A DNA stretch of 38,875 bases from Escherichia sp. MOD1-EC7003 (GCF_002965065.1 NZ_PTRE01000008.1:1-38875); one strand, 5' to 3'; counted from the stretch's first letter, positions 1 through 10,476 are shown. Notes: generated by a model from the sequence alone, not told the origin. Program-made: numbers and translations.

Positions 1-62
1 GATTCGAACCTGTGACCCCATCATTATGAGTGATGTGCTCTAACCAACTGAGCTACGTAGCC
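1..62 (-). tRNA. metT: Elongator tRNA-Met (CAU), partial at window edge
   Basis: Read on the minus strand the sequence begins GGCTACGTAGCTCAG, has the D-loop GTTGGTTAGAGCA, an anticodon loop CTCATAA with anticodon CAT, and the T-loop GGTTCGAATC. This is the elongator methionine tRNA. The acceptor 3' strand and CCA lie beyond position 1. Upstream of asnB in E. coli the first tRNA of the metT-leuW-glnU-glnW-metU-glnV-glnX operon is metT, and its own promoter just upstream (103-131) supports this being the first gene of that operon. metU is nearly identical in sequence, so the name rests on position. Confidence 0.93.
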
Positions 63-102
63 ATCTTTTTTTTCGCGATACCTTATCGGCGTTGCGGGGC
101 GC

Positions 103-131
103 ATTATGCGTATAGAGCCTTGCAGCGTCAA
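103..131 (-). promoter_or_regulatory. Promoter of the metT tRNA operon
   Basis: On the minus strand a -35 box TTGACG (131-126) and a -10 box CATAAT (108-103) are separated by exactly 17 bp. The -10 is followed by the GC-rich stretch GCGCCCCGC, the discriminator type typical of stringently controlled stable-RNA promoters. The tRNA starts about 40 nt downstream. This is read from sequence only. Confidence 0.75.
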
Positions 132-394
132 CCTCTTTTTCAAGGAAAATTACTCGAAAGTGACTGTTTGGTTAGGTTGCGAACAGCGTGGCGCTATATT
201 CGTCAATTATTGTTTACTTTATGTTTTTCCCCCACCCTACAGTCATTCTTTTGCCATACAGGATGAAATTCGGAATTTAACAATAGTGGTGGGAAATTAA
301 TCTATGAAATACTAGTCCGTTGCAACAGGACAGGGCAGGGATCGCTACGCCTGCATCTTTGCCACCACTTCAGGCGATTAATTGAGGGAATACT
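132..394. other. Intergenic region between tRNA promoter and small secreted protein gene
   Basis: This spacer carries the upstream side of the tRNA promoter and the leader of the gene at 395. A ribosome binding site GAGGGAA lies at 384-390, four bases before the ATG. I see no other gene, repeat or hairpin that I can defend. Short open frames across it have no ribosome binding site and overlap the tRNA or its promoter. Confidence 0.5.
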
Positions 395-832
395 ATGCTG
401 CGTTTTATGACGGCGTTGATGGGGGCGTTATTACTTATGCATTCTGCGTTTGCCGATACGGCCAAACCGGAAATTGGCAAATATGTTTTTGGCTATCGTG
501 GGCAGGAAGGGGCTGTGGTGTGGATGATGCGGATTGGCCCGAAAGCGGAAAATGAAGCCCTCATTCAGGTATCGCATGTTGATAACGACATCGATGGTCA
601 GATTTTTCGCTGTAAAGTGAAAGCATTACAGGAAGGTGAGAAATCCTATACTGCCGTAATTAAGGGCAAATCTTTTGAGTTATTACGCCTGAAAGAGGGA
701 AATGGTAGCCTGCATATTCCGGATGAGCAGGCGACCTGGTCGGTGGCTTACAGTGATGAGTTGTCAAACAGTGATGTGGCAAACCCGGAACATTACCTTA
801 CTGCATATCAGAATCAACAAGCACCTCAATAA
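395..832 (+). CDS. Small secreted protein of unknown function
   Basis: A 145-residue protein that I do not recognise. Residues 1-20 form a clear Sec signal peptide (a hydrophobic stretch ending in HSAFA before DTAKPE), so the mature product of about 125 residues is probably periplasmic. The mature part is hydrophilic, mixed alpha/beta in character, with one cysteine (in IFRCKVKA) and no lipobox. It has a good ribosome binding site (GAGGGAA, 384-390) and ends in front of a GC-rich hairpin that can act as terminator. It is transcribed away from the tRNA operon and converges on asnB. In E. coli K-12 there is no gene between metT and asnB, so this is an accessory insertion. Coding is supported by the signal peptide, the ribosome binding site and the long open frame; function is open. 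Confidence 0.75.
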   Translation: MLRFMTALMGALLLMHSAFADTAKPEIGKYVFGYRGQEGAVVWMMRIGPKAENEALIQVSHVDNDIDGQIFRCKVKALQEGEKSYTAVIKGKSFELLRLKEGNGSLHIPDEQATWSVAYSDELSNSDVANPEHYLTAYQNQQAPQ

Positions 833-837
833 CTGAA

Positions 838-863
838 ACTGCCCCGGATTTCACCGGGGCAGT
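838..863. terminator. Bidirectional terminator between the small secreted protein gene and asnB
   Basis: Arms ACTGCCCCGG and CCGGGGCAGT enclose the loop ATTTCA, giving a ten-base-pair GC-rich stem between two converging genes. On the minus strand the stem runs into TTTCAGTT, on the plus strand into ACCGCATTTCTT, so it is a plausible though not strongly U-rich terminator for both. Confidence 0.6.
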
Positions 864-873
864 ACCGCATTTC

Positions 874-2538
874 TTACTTATATGCCGACTGGTGAACGCC
901 AACTGCGCGACCAGATGGATCGTCCATTTTCTTGAACGCCTCATCCCATTCGATCGCTTTAGCGGAAGAACAAGCGACGGAAGGACCGCCCGGCACGCAC
1001 TCAGCGGCGCTCGGAAGCGGGAACAGTTCTTCAAAGATTTCCCGGTACAGATACGCTTCTTTTGAGGTCGGTGTGTTGTACGGGAAGCGGAAGCGGGCAG
1101 TTTCGAGTTGTTGATCAGAAACCTGCTGCGCCGCCACTTCTTTCAGGGTATCGATCCAACTGTAACCGACACCATCGGAGAACTGCTCTTTCTGCCGCCA
1201 GGCCACGCTTGCGGGCAGATACGCTTCAAAACATTCACGCAGGATGTGTTTCTCCATTTTGCCGTTACCGCACATTTTGTCCTGCGGGTTAATGCGCATC
1301 GCCACGTCGAGGAATTTTTTATCCAGGAACGGTACGCGCGCTTCCACGCCCCAGGCAGACATCGCTTTGTTGGCGCGTGCGCAGTCATACATATGCAGGG
1401 CCAGCAGTTTACGCACCGTCTCTTCATGCAGTTCTTTAGCGTTTGGCGCTTTGTGGAAGTACAGATAACCGCCAAACACTTCATCAGAACCTTCACCGGA
1501 TAGCACCATTTTAATGCCCATCGCCTTGATCTTACGCGACATTAAATACATCGGTGTTGAAGCACGGATAGTCGTCACATCATAGGTTTCGATGTGGTAA
1601 ATCACGTCGCGGATGGCATCCAGGCCCTCCTGTACAGTGAAGTGAATTTCGTGGTGCACCGTGCCCAGATGGTTTGCCACCTCCTGGGCGGCTTTCAGAT
1701 CTGGAGACCCCGGCAGACCGACGGCAAAGGAGTGCAACTGAGGCCACCAGGCTTCCGAGCGTTCCTGATCTTCCACGCGACGAGCAGCATATTTCTTGGT
1801 GATCGCGGAAATGATTGAAGAGTCCAGCCCCCCCGAGAGCAGCACACCGTAAGGCACGTCAGACATCAAATGGCTTTTAACGGAATCTTCCAGTGCCTGA
1901 CGCAGTTCGTTTTTGTCGGTCACGTTATCTTTCACCGCATCGTAGTCGAACCAGTCGCGGTGATAATAAGAACGGATTTCACCATCCTGACTCCATAAAT
2001 AGCTCCCCGCCGGGAACTCTTTAATCGAGCGGCATACTGGAACGAGAGCTTTCATTTCTGAGGCCACATACAGCTGACCGTGTTCGTCATAGCCCATATA
2101 CAGTGGGATGATCCCCAGATGGTCGCGACCAATCAGGTATGCATCTTTTTCGCTGTCGTACAGGGCAAAGGCAAACATGCCCTGCAAGTCGTCGAGAAAT
2201 TCCGGCCCTTTTTCCTGATACAGCGCGAGGATCACTTCGCAGTCAGACCCGGTCTGGAACTGGTAACGATCGCCGTATTCGGCGCGCAGTGCCTGGTGGT
2301 TGTAGATTTCACCGTTTACCGCCAGTACGTGGGTTTTTTGTTGGTTGTAGAGAGGTTGCGCCCCTGCGTTAACGTCAACAATTGACAGACGTTCGTGGGC
2401 GAGAATGGCGTTATCGCTGGCATAAATACCGGACCAGTCCGGACCACGATGACGCATCAGGCGTGACAGCTCGAGTGCTTTCTTGCGCAGCTCAACTGCG
2501 TCTGTTTTGATATCGAATACGCCAAAAATTGAACACAT
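874..2538 (-). CDS. asnB: Asparagine synthase B (glutamine-hydrolysing)
   Basis: Converts aspartate, ATP and glutamine to asparagine in the cytoplasm. The protein begins MCSIFG, so removal of Met exposes the catalytic N-terminal Cys of the class II glutamine amidotransferase domain (about residues 1-200). The synthetase domain follows, with the pyrophosphate-binding loop SGGLDSS at about residue 235. Length 554 equals E. coli AsnB. The start is supported by GGAGAAGG upstream on the minus strand. It lies downstream of the nag operon in the same orientation but is separated from it by a terminator and 240 bp, so it has its own promoter region. Nothing looks damaged. Confidence 0.98.
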   Translation of the reverse strand: MCSIFGVFDIKTDAVELRKKALELSRLMRHRGPDWSGIYASDNAILAHERLSIVDVNAGAQPLYNQQKTHVLAVNGEIYNHQALRAEYGDRYQFQTGSDCEVILALYQEKGPEFLDDLQGMFAFALYDSEKDAYLIGRDHLGIIPLYMGYDEHGQLYVASEMKALVPVCRSIKEFPAGSYLWSQDGEIRSYYHRDWFDYDAVKDNVTDKNELRQALEDSVKSHLMSDVPYGVLLSGGLDSSIISAITKKYAARRVEDQERSEAWWPQLHSFAVGLPGSPDLKAAQEVANHLGTVHHEIHFTVQEGLDAIRDVIYHIETYDVTTIRASTPMYLMSRKIKAMGIKMVLSGEGSDEVFGGYLYFHKAPNAKELHEETVRKLLALHMYDCARANKAMSAWGVEARVPFLDKKFLDVAMRINPQDKMCGNGKMEKHILRECFEAYLPASVAWRQKEQFSDGVGYSWIDTLKEVAAQQVSDQQLETARFRFPYNTPTSKEAYLYREIFEELFPLPSAAECVPGGPSVACSSAKAIEWDEAFKKMDDPSGRAVGVHQSAYK

Positions 2539-2750
2539 AACCTTCTCCGTTAACCTGATGTTTGCTTGTTAAAAAAATGCCGCAAAGCAGCACTGTGCGC
2601 AAGCGATTTGGAGGAGGAAAAATAAAAAACGTAATGGTGATTGCTGATTTGTGAAAAAGGATAGGGTGTAGTGGCATGTTTATTGATGGATCGATAATTT
2701 TTGGCGGGTTTTATTAAATGGGAGAATTTTAATGATGGGTAAAAATATGA

Positions 2751-2773
2751 AACCACGCCCTGAGGCGTGGTTT
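2751..2773 (-). terminator. Terminator of the nagBACD operon
   Basis: Immediately after the nagD stop, the arms AACCACGCC and GGCGTGGTT pair around a four-base loop. In the minus direction the stem is followed by TCATATTTTT. It ends the nagBACD transcript before asnB. Confidence 0.75.
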
Positions 2774-2777
2774 CTAT

Positions 2778-3530
2778 TCAGATAACGTCGATTTCAGCGA
2801 CTGACGGGTAAATCCAGCTGGGGCGAAACGGCATGCTGTCAATATCGTCGAGCGACGAAACGCCGGAGAGTACCAGAATCGTCTCCAGACCGGCCTGGAA
2901 GCCCGCCAGAATGTCGGTACGCAGGTTATCGCCGACAATCACCGTTTCTTCCGAGTGCGCCTGCATTTTGTTTAATGCCGCGCGGATGATCCACGGGCTG
3001 GGCTTACCAACATAGAACGGTTTGCGCCCGGAGATTTTCTCAATGCCCGCGCACAGAGCGCCACAGGCCGGATAAAAACCACGTCCGTGGGTGTCAGGAT
3101 TGGTGGCGATAAAGCGTGCACCGTTAGCGACGAAATAGGCCGCTTTATGCATCATCTCCCAGTTGTAGGAACGCGTTTCGCCAACAATCACAAAATCAGG
3201 GTTCACATCGGTAATAGTGAAACCGGCTTTGTACAGCTCATGGATAAGCGCCCCTTCGCCCACCACATACGCTTTCTTGCCTTCCTGGCGACGCAGGAAA
3301 TCGGCGGTTGCCATGGCAGAGGTATAAAACACGCTGTCCGGCACATCGACACCCGCAGTGGCAAAACGGTTTGCCAGGTCCTGCCCGGTCTGCGAAGGAT
3401 AGTTGGTCAGCAATACCAGCGGTAGGCCTTTATCCATAATCCCGTGCAAAAATTCCGCTGCACCCGGTACGGCGACGTTATCGTGCATCAGCACGCCGTC
3501 GATATCGCAAATTACATTTTTAATGGTCAT
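2778..3530 (-). CDS. nagD: UMP phosphatase / HAD hydrolase NagD
   Basis: A cytoplasmic HAD-superfamily phosphatase, 250 residues as in E. coli. The nucleophile motif DIDGVL (Asp9, Asp11) is at the N-terminus, followed by LLTNYPSQT (motif II), and the C-terminal metal site GDNLRTDI. E. coli NagD (UmpH) prefers UMP and other nucleoside monophosphates; its link to GlcNAc use is positional, as the last gene of nagBACD. The 47-bp gap after nagC contains no obvious terminator. Confidence 0.97.
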   Translation of the reverse strand: MTIKNVICDIDGVLMHDNVAVPGAAEFLHGIMDKGLPLVLLTNYPSQTGQDLANRFATAGVDVPDSVFYTSAMATADFLRRQEGKKAYVVGEGALIHELYKAGFTITDVNPDFVIVGETRSYNWEMMHKAAYFVANGARFIATNPDTHGRGFYPACGALCAGIEKISGRKPFYVGKPSPWIIRAALNKMQAHSEETVIVGDNLRTDILAGFQAGLETILVLSGVSSLDDIDSMPFRPSWIYPSVAEIDVI

Positions 3531-3577
3531 GGACTACCCAGAATATTGACAACAATAAGCGCCACTATAAAAGCACA

Positions 3578-4798
3578 TTAATTTTCCAGCAAATGCTGAA
3601 GCAAAATACCGTTGAGCATGGCGCGTTTAACCAGCGCAAACGCGCCGATTGCCGAGCGGTGATCCAGCTCAGAACGTACCACCGGCAGATTAGTGCGAAA
3701 CGCCTTCAGCGCCTGGGTATTAATGCAGCTTTCAATAGCAGGGAGCAGCACTTTATCGGCTTCGGTGATTTCACCGGCAATAACAATTTTTTGCGGATTA
3801 AATAAGTTGATAGCAATGGCGATGGTTTTGCCCAGATGACGACCAACATACTCAATCACTTCCGAGGCCAGACCGTCGCCTTTGTTTGCAGCTTTGCAGA
3901 TAGTTTTGATGGTGCAGTCATCCAGTGGCACGCGGCTCTGGTAGCCTTGCTTTAACAGATTCAACACCCGTTGTTCAATGGCAGCGTTGGCAGCGATAGT
4001 TTCCAGGCAGCCAAAGTTGCCGCAGTGGCAGCGTTCACCCAGCGGTTCGACCTGAATATGGCCAATTTCACCGACGTTGCCGTTGCGCCCGATAAAAATG
4101 CGTCCGTTAGAGATAATCCCGGCCCCGGTTCCGCGATGGACACGCACTAAAATGGAGTCCTCGCAATCCTGACTTGCACCGAAGTAGTGCTCTGCCAGCG
4201 CCAGACTGCGGATATCATGGCCGACGAAACAGGTCACGTTAAAACGTTCTTCCAGTGCTTCTACCAGTCCCCAGTTTTCTACCTGAATATGCGGCATGTA
4301 ATGAATTTTGCCGCTGTCCGGGTCAACAAGCCCAGGCAGGATCACCGAAATGGCGATCAGCTCTCGCAGCTTGCGCTGGTAGCTATCAATAAACTGAGCA
4401 ATGGCATTCAGCAGGGCATGTTCCAGCGTTTGCTGGGTACGTTCAGGCAGTGGGTAATGTTCTTCTGCCAACACTTTGCTACTGAGATCAAACAGGGTAA
4501 TGGTGGCGTCGTGACGACCAAGTCGTACGCCGATTGCGTGGAAATTGCGGGTTTCGGTGACGATGGAGATAGCGCGGCGGCCCCCGGTGGAGGCCTGCTG
4601 ATCAACTTCTTTGATCAGCCCGCGTTCGATAAGCTGACGCGTAATTTTGGTTACGCTGGCGGGAGCAAGCTGGCTTTGCTCGGCAATCTGAATCCGTGAG
4701 ATTGGCCCGTACTGGTCAATCAGGCGATAAACCGCCGCGCTGTTAAGCTGTTTTACGAGATCAACATTACCTATCTGAGCTTGTCCACCTGGTGTCAT
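3578..4798 (-). CDS. nagC: NagC, GlcNAc-6-phosphate-responsive transcriptional repressor (ROK family)
   Basis: Represses nagBACD and nagE, and in E. coli also chiP and other amino-sugar genes, until GlcNAc-6-P binds. The N-terminal winged helix-turn-helix (about residues 20-75) includes SRIQIAEQSQLAPASVTKI. The ROK sugar-kinase-like body follows, with the zinc-binding motif CHCGNFGCLE. Length 406 equals E. coli NagC. The stop lies 47 bp before nagD and the start 8 bp after nagA, consistent with cotranscription. Likely operators for it are visible between nagB and nagE and possibly upstream of chiP in this window. Confidence 0.98.
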   Translation of the reverse strand: MTPGGQAQIGNVDLVKQLNSAAVYRLIDQYGPISRIQIAEQSQLAPASVTKITRQLIERGLIKEVDQQASTGGRRAISIVTETRNFHAIGVRLGRHDATITLFDLSSKVLAEEHYPLPERTQQTLEHALLNAIAQFIDSYQRKLRELIAISVILPGLVDPDSGKIHYMPHIQVENWGLVEALEERFNVTCFVGHDIRSLALAEHYFGASQDCEDSILVRVHRGTGAGIISNGRIFIGRNGNVGEIGHIQVEPLGERCHCGNFGCLETIAANAAIEQRVLNLLKQGYQSRVPLDDCTIKTICKAANKGDGLASEVIEYVGRHLGKTIAIAINLFNPQKIVIAGEITEADKVLLPAIESCINTQALKAFRTNLPVVRSELDHRSAIGAFALVKRAMLNGILLQHLLEN

Positions 4799-4806
4799 AC
4801 TTTCTC

Positions 4807-5997
<1,191 letters not shown>

Positions 5998-6015
5998 TCA
6001 GGGCAGGGATAACAA

Positions 6016-6816
6016 TTACAGACCTTTGATATTTTCTGCTTCTAATTCATTGAAATATCTTAAAGTCTTAACTTTCAGCTCCATGGTGGAAGGCTCATCG
6101 CACACCATGATCGCTTTCGGATGCAGTTGCAGACAGCTGATGGTCCACATGTGGTTCACGCAACCTTCAACTGCGGCTTGCAGCGCCAGTGCTTTCTGGC
6201 TACCCAGCACCAGAATCATCACTTCTTCGGCATCCAGCAATGTACCAACACCGACAGTCAGGGCATATTTTGGCACCTGATTGACATCGTTATCAAAGAA
6301 ACGAGAGTTCGCGACGCGAGTGTCATGAGTCAGGGTTTTGATACGAGTACGTGAAGCCAGAGAAGACGCCGGTTCATTAAATGCAATATGACCGTCGTTA
6401 CCTACACCGCCCATAAACAGATGAATTTTTCCGTAAGAACGAATTTTTTCTTCATATTGGCGGCACTCGGCGTCGATATCCGGGGCGTTTCCGTTGAGAA
6501 GGTTGATATTTTCTGCTGGAATATCAATGTGATCGAAGAAGTTACGGTGCATAAAGCTGTAGTAGCTTTCCGGATGCTCTTTCGGCAGACCGACATATTC
6601 GTCCATGTTGAAGGTGACAACGTGCTTAAAGCTGACCTGGCCTGCTTTATGCATTTCGACTAACGCTTTATAGGTGGTCATCGGCGTGCCGCCAGTCGGC
6701 AGACCCAGAACAAACGGACGATCGGCGGTCGGTTTGAACGCATTGATACGATTGACGATATGGCGAGCAGCCCATTTGCCGACTTGTTCAGCGGTAGTCA
6801 GGGGGATCAGTCTCAT
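6016..6816 (-). CDS. nagB: Glucosamine-6-phosphate deaminase
   Basis: Converts glucosamine-6-P to fructose-6-P and ammonia, feeding glycolysis. At 266 residues it has the E. coli length. The active-site segments NMDEYVGL (Asp72) and [14 protein letters not shown] (Asp141, His143, Glu148) are intact. It is the first gene of nagBACD, divergent from nagE across a 332-bp control region that carries NagC and CRP sites. Confidence 0.98.
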   Translation of the reverse strand: MRLIPLTTAEQVGKWAARHIVNRINAFKPTADRPFVLGLPTGGTPMTTYKALVEMHKAGQVSFKHVVTFNMDEYVGLPKEHPESYYSFMHRNFFDHIDIPAENINLLNGNAPDIDAECRQYEEKIRSYGKIHLFMGGVGNDGHIAFNEPASSLASRTRIKTLTHDTRVANSRFFDNDVNQVPKYALTVGVGTLLDAEEVMILVLGSQKALALQAAVEGCVNHMWTISCLQLHPKAIMVCDEPSTMELKVKTLRYFNELEAENIKGL

Positions 6817-6910
6817 TATTCACCTCAATAAGTAAAATGTAAGCCGTTGGCGGATTAGGCATCTTTAAGCGTAACCTGGATTTGCGCAGACAGGCGTCAA
6901 TCCGACCTGA

Positions 6911-6936
6911 TTTTTTGAATGATAAAATAAGTTTTC
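6911..6936. promoter_or_regulatory. Candidate NagC operator of nagB
   Basis: The AT-rich stretch around TTTTTTGAATGATAAAATAA sits about 100 bp upstream of the nagB start, in the position of the E. coli nagB operator. In E. coli, NagC bound here loops to the nagE operator. The symmetry is weaker than at the nagE site; assignment is by position and similarity to the known site. Confidence 0.6.
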
Positions 6937-6972
6937 TGGTTTAGCCAGTAAAAGGGAGTGCTGATAACGATA

Positions 6973-6994
6973 TTTGGTGACAAAACTCACAAAA
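6973..6994. promoter_or_regulatory. CRP site in the nagB-nagE control region
   Basis: GGTGA and TCACA half-sites are separated by six bases (CAAAAC), one mismatch from the CRP consensus TGTGA-N6-TCACA. It lies between the two NagC operators as in E. coli, where cAMP-CRP activates both nag transcripts. Confidence 0.7.
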
Positions 6995-7002
6995 GATACG
7001 CG

Positions 7003-7025
7003 TTTAATTTGCGATACGAATTAAA
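7003..7025. promoter_or_regulatory. NagC operator of nagE
   Basis: TTTAATT and AATTAAA form the arms of a near-perfect dyad around GCGATACG. This matches the high-affinity nagE operator of E. coli, including the AT-rich flank TTTTTACA. It is about 125 bp upstream of the nagE ATG. Confidence 0.8.
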
Positions 7026-7148
7026 TTTTTACACACTTTGTAGTAGATGATCTAACAATCTGATTACAGAACATCAGCAGTACCATTTGCAGCAAAATAA
7101 AAATACGGCTTTAAACGAGCCAAATAGGGGTCTCGTAGGGGGAATAAG

Positions 7149-9095
7149 ATGAATATTTTAGGTTTTTTCCAGCGGCTCGGTAGGGCGTTACAGCTCCCTA
7201 TCGCGGTGCTGCCGGTGGCGGCGCTGTTGCTGCGATTCGGTCAGCCCGATTTACTTAACGTTGCGTTTATTGCCCAGGCGGGCGGCGCGATTTTTGATAA
7301 CCTCGCATTAATCTTTGCCATCGGCGTGGCATCCAGCTGGTCAAAAGACAGCGCTGGTGCCGCGGCGCTGGCGGGGGCGGTAGGTTACTTTGTGTTGACC
7401 AAAGCGATGGTCACCATCAACCCAGAAATTAATATGGGTGTACTGGCGGGTATCATTACCGGTCTGGTTGGTGGCGCAGCCTATAACCGTTGGTCCGATA
7501 TTAAACTGCCGGACTTCCTGAGCTTCTTCGGCGGCAAACGCTTTGTGCCGATCGCCACCGGCTTCTTCTGCCTGGTGCTGGCGGCCATTTTTGGTTATGT
7601 CTGGCCGCCGGTACAGCACGCTATCCATGCAGGCGGCGAGTGGATCGTTTCTGCGGGCGCGCTGGGTTCCGGTATCTTTGGTTTCATCAACCGTCTGCTG
7701 ATCCCAACCGGTCTGCATCAGGTGCTGAACACCATCGCCTGGTTCCAGATTGGTGAATTCACCAACGCGGCGGGTACAGTTTTCCACGGTGATATCAACC
7801 GCTTCTATGCCGGTGACGGCACGGCGGGGATGTTCATGTCTGGCTTCTTCCCGATTATGATGTTCGGTCTGCCGGGCGCGGCACTGGCGATGTACTTCGC
7901 AGCACCGAAAGAGCGTCGTCCGATGGTTGGCGGTATGCTGCTTTCTGTTGCTGTTACCGCGTTCCTGACCGGTGTGACTGAGCCGCTGGAATTCCTGTTC
8001 ATGTTCCTTGCACCGCTGCTGTACCTCCTGCACGCACTGCTGACGGGGATCAGCCTGTTTGTGGCAACGTTGCTGGGTATCCACGCGGGCTTCTCCTTCT
8101 CTGCGGGGGCTATCGACTACGCGTTGATGTATAACCTGCCAGCGGCCAGCCAGAACGTCTGGATGCTGCTGGTGATGGGGGGTGTCTTCTTCGTTATCTA
8201 CTTCGTGGTGTTCAGTTTGGTCATTCGCATGTTCAACCTGAAAACGCCGGGTCGTGAAGATAAAGAAGACGAGATCGTTACTGAAGAAGCCAACAGCAAT
8301 ACCGAAGAAGGTCTGAATCAACTGGCGACCAACTATATTGCTGCGGTGGGTGGTACTGACAACCTGAAAGCAATTGACGCCTGTATCACCCGTTTGCGCC
8401 TGACCGTGGCTGACTCAGCTCGCGTCAATGATGCGATGTGTAAACGTCTGGGGGCTTCTGGGGTAGTGAAACTGAACAAACAAACTATTCAGGTGATTGT
8501 CGGCGCGAAAGCGGAATCCATTGGCGATGCGATGAAGAAAGTTGTTGCCCGTGGTCCGGTAGCAGCTGCGTCTGCTGAAACTGCGCCTGCAACTGCCGCT
8601 CCTGTAGCAAAACCGCAGGCTGTACCAAACGCGGTCTCTGTCGCGGAGCTGGTATCGCCGATTACCGGTGATGTTGTAGCCCTAGATCTGGTTCCTGACG
8701 AAGCCTTCGCCAGCAAAGCGGTGGGTGACGGTGTGGCGGTGAAACCGACGGATAAAATCGTTGTATCACCAGCCGCAGGGACAATCGTGAAAATCTTCAA
8801 CACCAACCACGCGTTCTGCCTGGAAACCGAAAAAGGCGCGGAGATTGTTGTCCACATGGGTATCGACACCGTGGCGCTTGAAGGTAAAGGCTTTAAACGT
8901 CTGGTGGAAGAGGGCGCGCAGGTTAGCGCAGGGCAACCTATTTTGGAAATGGATCTGGATTACCTGAACGCAAACGCACGCTCGATGATTAGCCCGGTGG
9001 TTTGCAGCAATATCGACGACTTTGGCGGTCTGATCATTAAAGCTCAGGGCCATGTTGTGGCGGGTCAAACGCCGCTGTATGAAATCAAAAAGTAA
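7149..9095 (+). CDS. nagE: N-acetylglucosamine-specific PTS permease, EIICBA
   Basis: Imports GlcNAc and phosphorylates it to GlcNAc-6-P at the inner membrane. The 648-residue protein has a membrane EIIC domain (about residues 1-370), an EIIB domain with the phosphorylated Cys412 in DACITRLR, and a C-terminal EIIA domain of the glucose type with the phosphorylated His569 in VVHMGID. An Ala/Pro-rich linker (about residues 475-500) joins B and A. The start is supported by AGGGGGAATAAG just before the ATG. Transcription is divergent from nagB and ends at the strong terminator at 9144. Confidence 0.98.
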   Translation: MNILGFFQRLGRALQLPIAVLPVAALLLRFGQPDLLNVAFIAQAGGAIFDNLALIFAIGVASSWSKDSAGAAALAGAVGYFVLTKAMVTINPEINMGVLAGIITGLVGGAAYNRWSDIKLPDFLSFFGGKRFVPIATGFFCLVLAAIFGYVWPPVQHAIHAGGEWIVSAGALGSGIFGFINRLLIPTGLHQVLNTIAWFQIGEFTNAAGTVFHGDINRFYAGDGTAGMFMSGFFPIMMFGLPGAALAMYFAAPKERRPMVGGMLLSVAVTAFLTGVTEPLEFLFMFLAPLLYLLHALLTGISLFVATLLGIHAGFSFSAGAIDYALMYNLPAASQNVWMLLVMGGVFFVIYFVVFSLVIRMFNLKTPGREDKEDEIVTEEANSNTEEGLNQLATNYIAAVGGTDNLKAIDACITRLRLTVADSARVNDAMCKRLGASGVVKLNKQTIQVIVGAKAESIGDAMKKVVARGPVAAASAETAPATAAPVAKPQAVPNAVSVAELVSPITGDVVALDLVPDEAFASKAVGDGVAVKPTDKIVVSPAAGTIVKIFNTNHAFCLETEKGAEIVVHMGIDTVALEGKGFKRLVEEGAQVSAGQPILEMDLDYLNANARSMISPVVCSNIDDFGGLIIKAQGHVVAGQTPLYEIKK

Positions 9096-9143
9096 TCTGC
9101 TTCATGTTTGATGCGACGCTTGAGCATCGCATCTAACAATAAC

Positions 9144-9174
9144 AAGCGGCGGGGTCTTCTCTGCCGCTTTTTTT
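9144..9174 (+). terminator. Rho-independent terminator of nagE
   Basis: Arms AAGCGGC and GCCGCTT enclose a 12-base loop and run into seven T residues, about 50 bp after the nagE stop and nine bases before the end of the converging permease gene. Confidence 0.85.
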
Positions 9175-9182
9175 GTCTGAGA

Positions 9183-10463
9183 TTACATTGGGAAGATAAA
9201 AACAGCGCCTGCGCAAAGCGCCAGAATACGGATGAGATACATGGGGATGGTGAAAATCCAAAATTCGGACATTTTATATTTACCCATTCCCATAATCATT
9301 GCTGGCATCCCGTCGATAGGCATATAGCCGCCGTTCCAGCCTGATATCGTTATCGCGACTGCGGCCGCCATCGGGCTGATACCTAACCCTGTACAAGCGG
9401 CAATGGCAATAGGGCCGAAAATGAAAATAGAGCCTATTGTTGAGCCGGTGAAGGTAGAGCAAGTACTCGTTAACAACGCCAGGACAAGAATAAAGATAAA
9501 CGGTGAAACGTTTGTTCCCAGTACCCCGGCCACAGCGTTACCGATCATCGCCGTCACACCTGTGCCAGCGAGTGCATCAGCAACACCGATAACACATGCC
9601 GTCATGATAATTACCGGAGCGCCCATATTATCGCGCACTTCCTTAAAGTCGAGGACGCCGATAATAAGTAAAAATCCCCCCGCCAGGCCTGGAATGATAT
9701 AAGCAATATCGCCCAGAGTACTGATAAGCATCATGCCAACGACGCTGACGAAAAAAGCGCCGACGGTGCATTTTTCCTTCCAGGCAGGAAGAACATCTGC
9801 TGCGTTTACTGATTGCGAGCCATCATTCTCAACGGTATCCGCAGTAGGATGGGTGGGTAAAAAGCGGTAAGCAATTAAACTCCATGCAAAATATGCCGCT
9901 GACATAATTAGGTTAACCAGGGCAAATTTGATCATCGAAATTTCCTGGTTGATACCTGATGACTGCAATACGGATACAGTGACACCAAAGAGTAACGCCA
10001 CATTAATCGGAATTAGTGGGTGATTAGTGGCAAAACCTAAAGGCATGACAAGTTTTGAGGTCGGTAGCTTCTGGCTATAAGGCAGGGATGCGATAAGCGA
10101 CAGGATTAGTACGTAATATCCCGTCGCACCTGTACCCGCAAGGCTCGCGCCAAGCATAACGATCATCAGCAACAGTATATAGCTTTTAAAACCCCCGCGA
10201 TTCAGATGTGACATCATCGCGGTTTTAATGCCCATGATAAGTTGTGTTTTTTGCAGTCCAGCCATTACCACCATAAAACCAGCAAGCATAATAACTGTTG
10301 AGTTTACAAAGCCAGCGAAGGCCTGTTGGATGGTGGATACCTTGCATAACACCAGCAATAAACACGCAAGCAGTGGCGGCGCGCCAAAGGGCATTTTGTC
10401 CGACATGATCAGCACGATCATCAGAACCAGTATTCCTAGCGCCAACATCATATCCATTGTCAT
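9183..10463 (-). CDS. SLC13/anion-transporter-like inner-membrane permease
   Basis: A 426-residue polytopic protein with roughly 11-12 hydrophobic segments. The overall pattern, including an N-terminal scaffold followed by GFVNSTVIMLAGFMVV and a C-terminal GGYMPIDGMPAM, is that of the SLC13/CitMHS ion-transporter superfamily, whose members carry mono- to tricarboxylates and other organic anions. I chose the ATG at 10463 because AGGAGAG lies seven bases upstream; the frame is open further but would then overlap the yhcH-like gene by more than 200 bp. It is the last gene of the six-gene operon and lies 13 bp after the yhcH-like gene. An anionic substrate would suit the rest of the cluster, but the substrate cannot be read from sequence. 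Confidence 0.85.
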   Translation of the reverse strand: MTMDMMLALGILVLMIVLIMSDKMPFGAPPLLACLLLVLCKVSTIQQAFAGFVNSTVIMLAGFMVVMAGLQKTQLIMGIKTAMMSHLNRGGFKSYILLLMIVMLGASLAGTGATGYYVLILSLIASLPYSQKLPTSKLVMPLGFATNHPLIPINVALLFGVTVSVLQSSGINQEISMIKFALVNLIMSAAYFAWSLIAYRFLPTHPTADTVENDGSQSVNAADVLPAWKEKCTVGAFFVSVVGMMLISTLGDIAYIIPGLAGGFLLIIGVLDFKEVRDNMGAPVIIMTACVIGVADALAGTGVTAMIGNAVAGVLGTNVSPFIFILVLALLTSTCSTFTGSTIGSIFIFGPIAIAACTGLGISPMAAAVAITISGWNGGYMPIDGMPAMIMGMGKYKMSEFWIFTIPMYLIRILALCAGAVFIFPM

Positions 10464-10476
10464 TTTTTCTCTCCTT

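Noticed and set aside
7341-8321. A 326-codon open frame antisense to nagE
   Set aside because: It lies wholly opposite the conserved EIIC domain of nagE, is rich in Gln/His/Arg as expected for an antisense shadow, and has no ribosome binding site.
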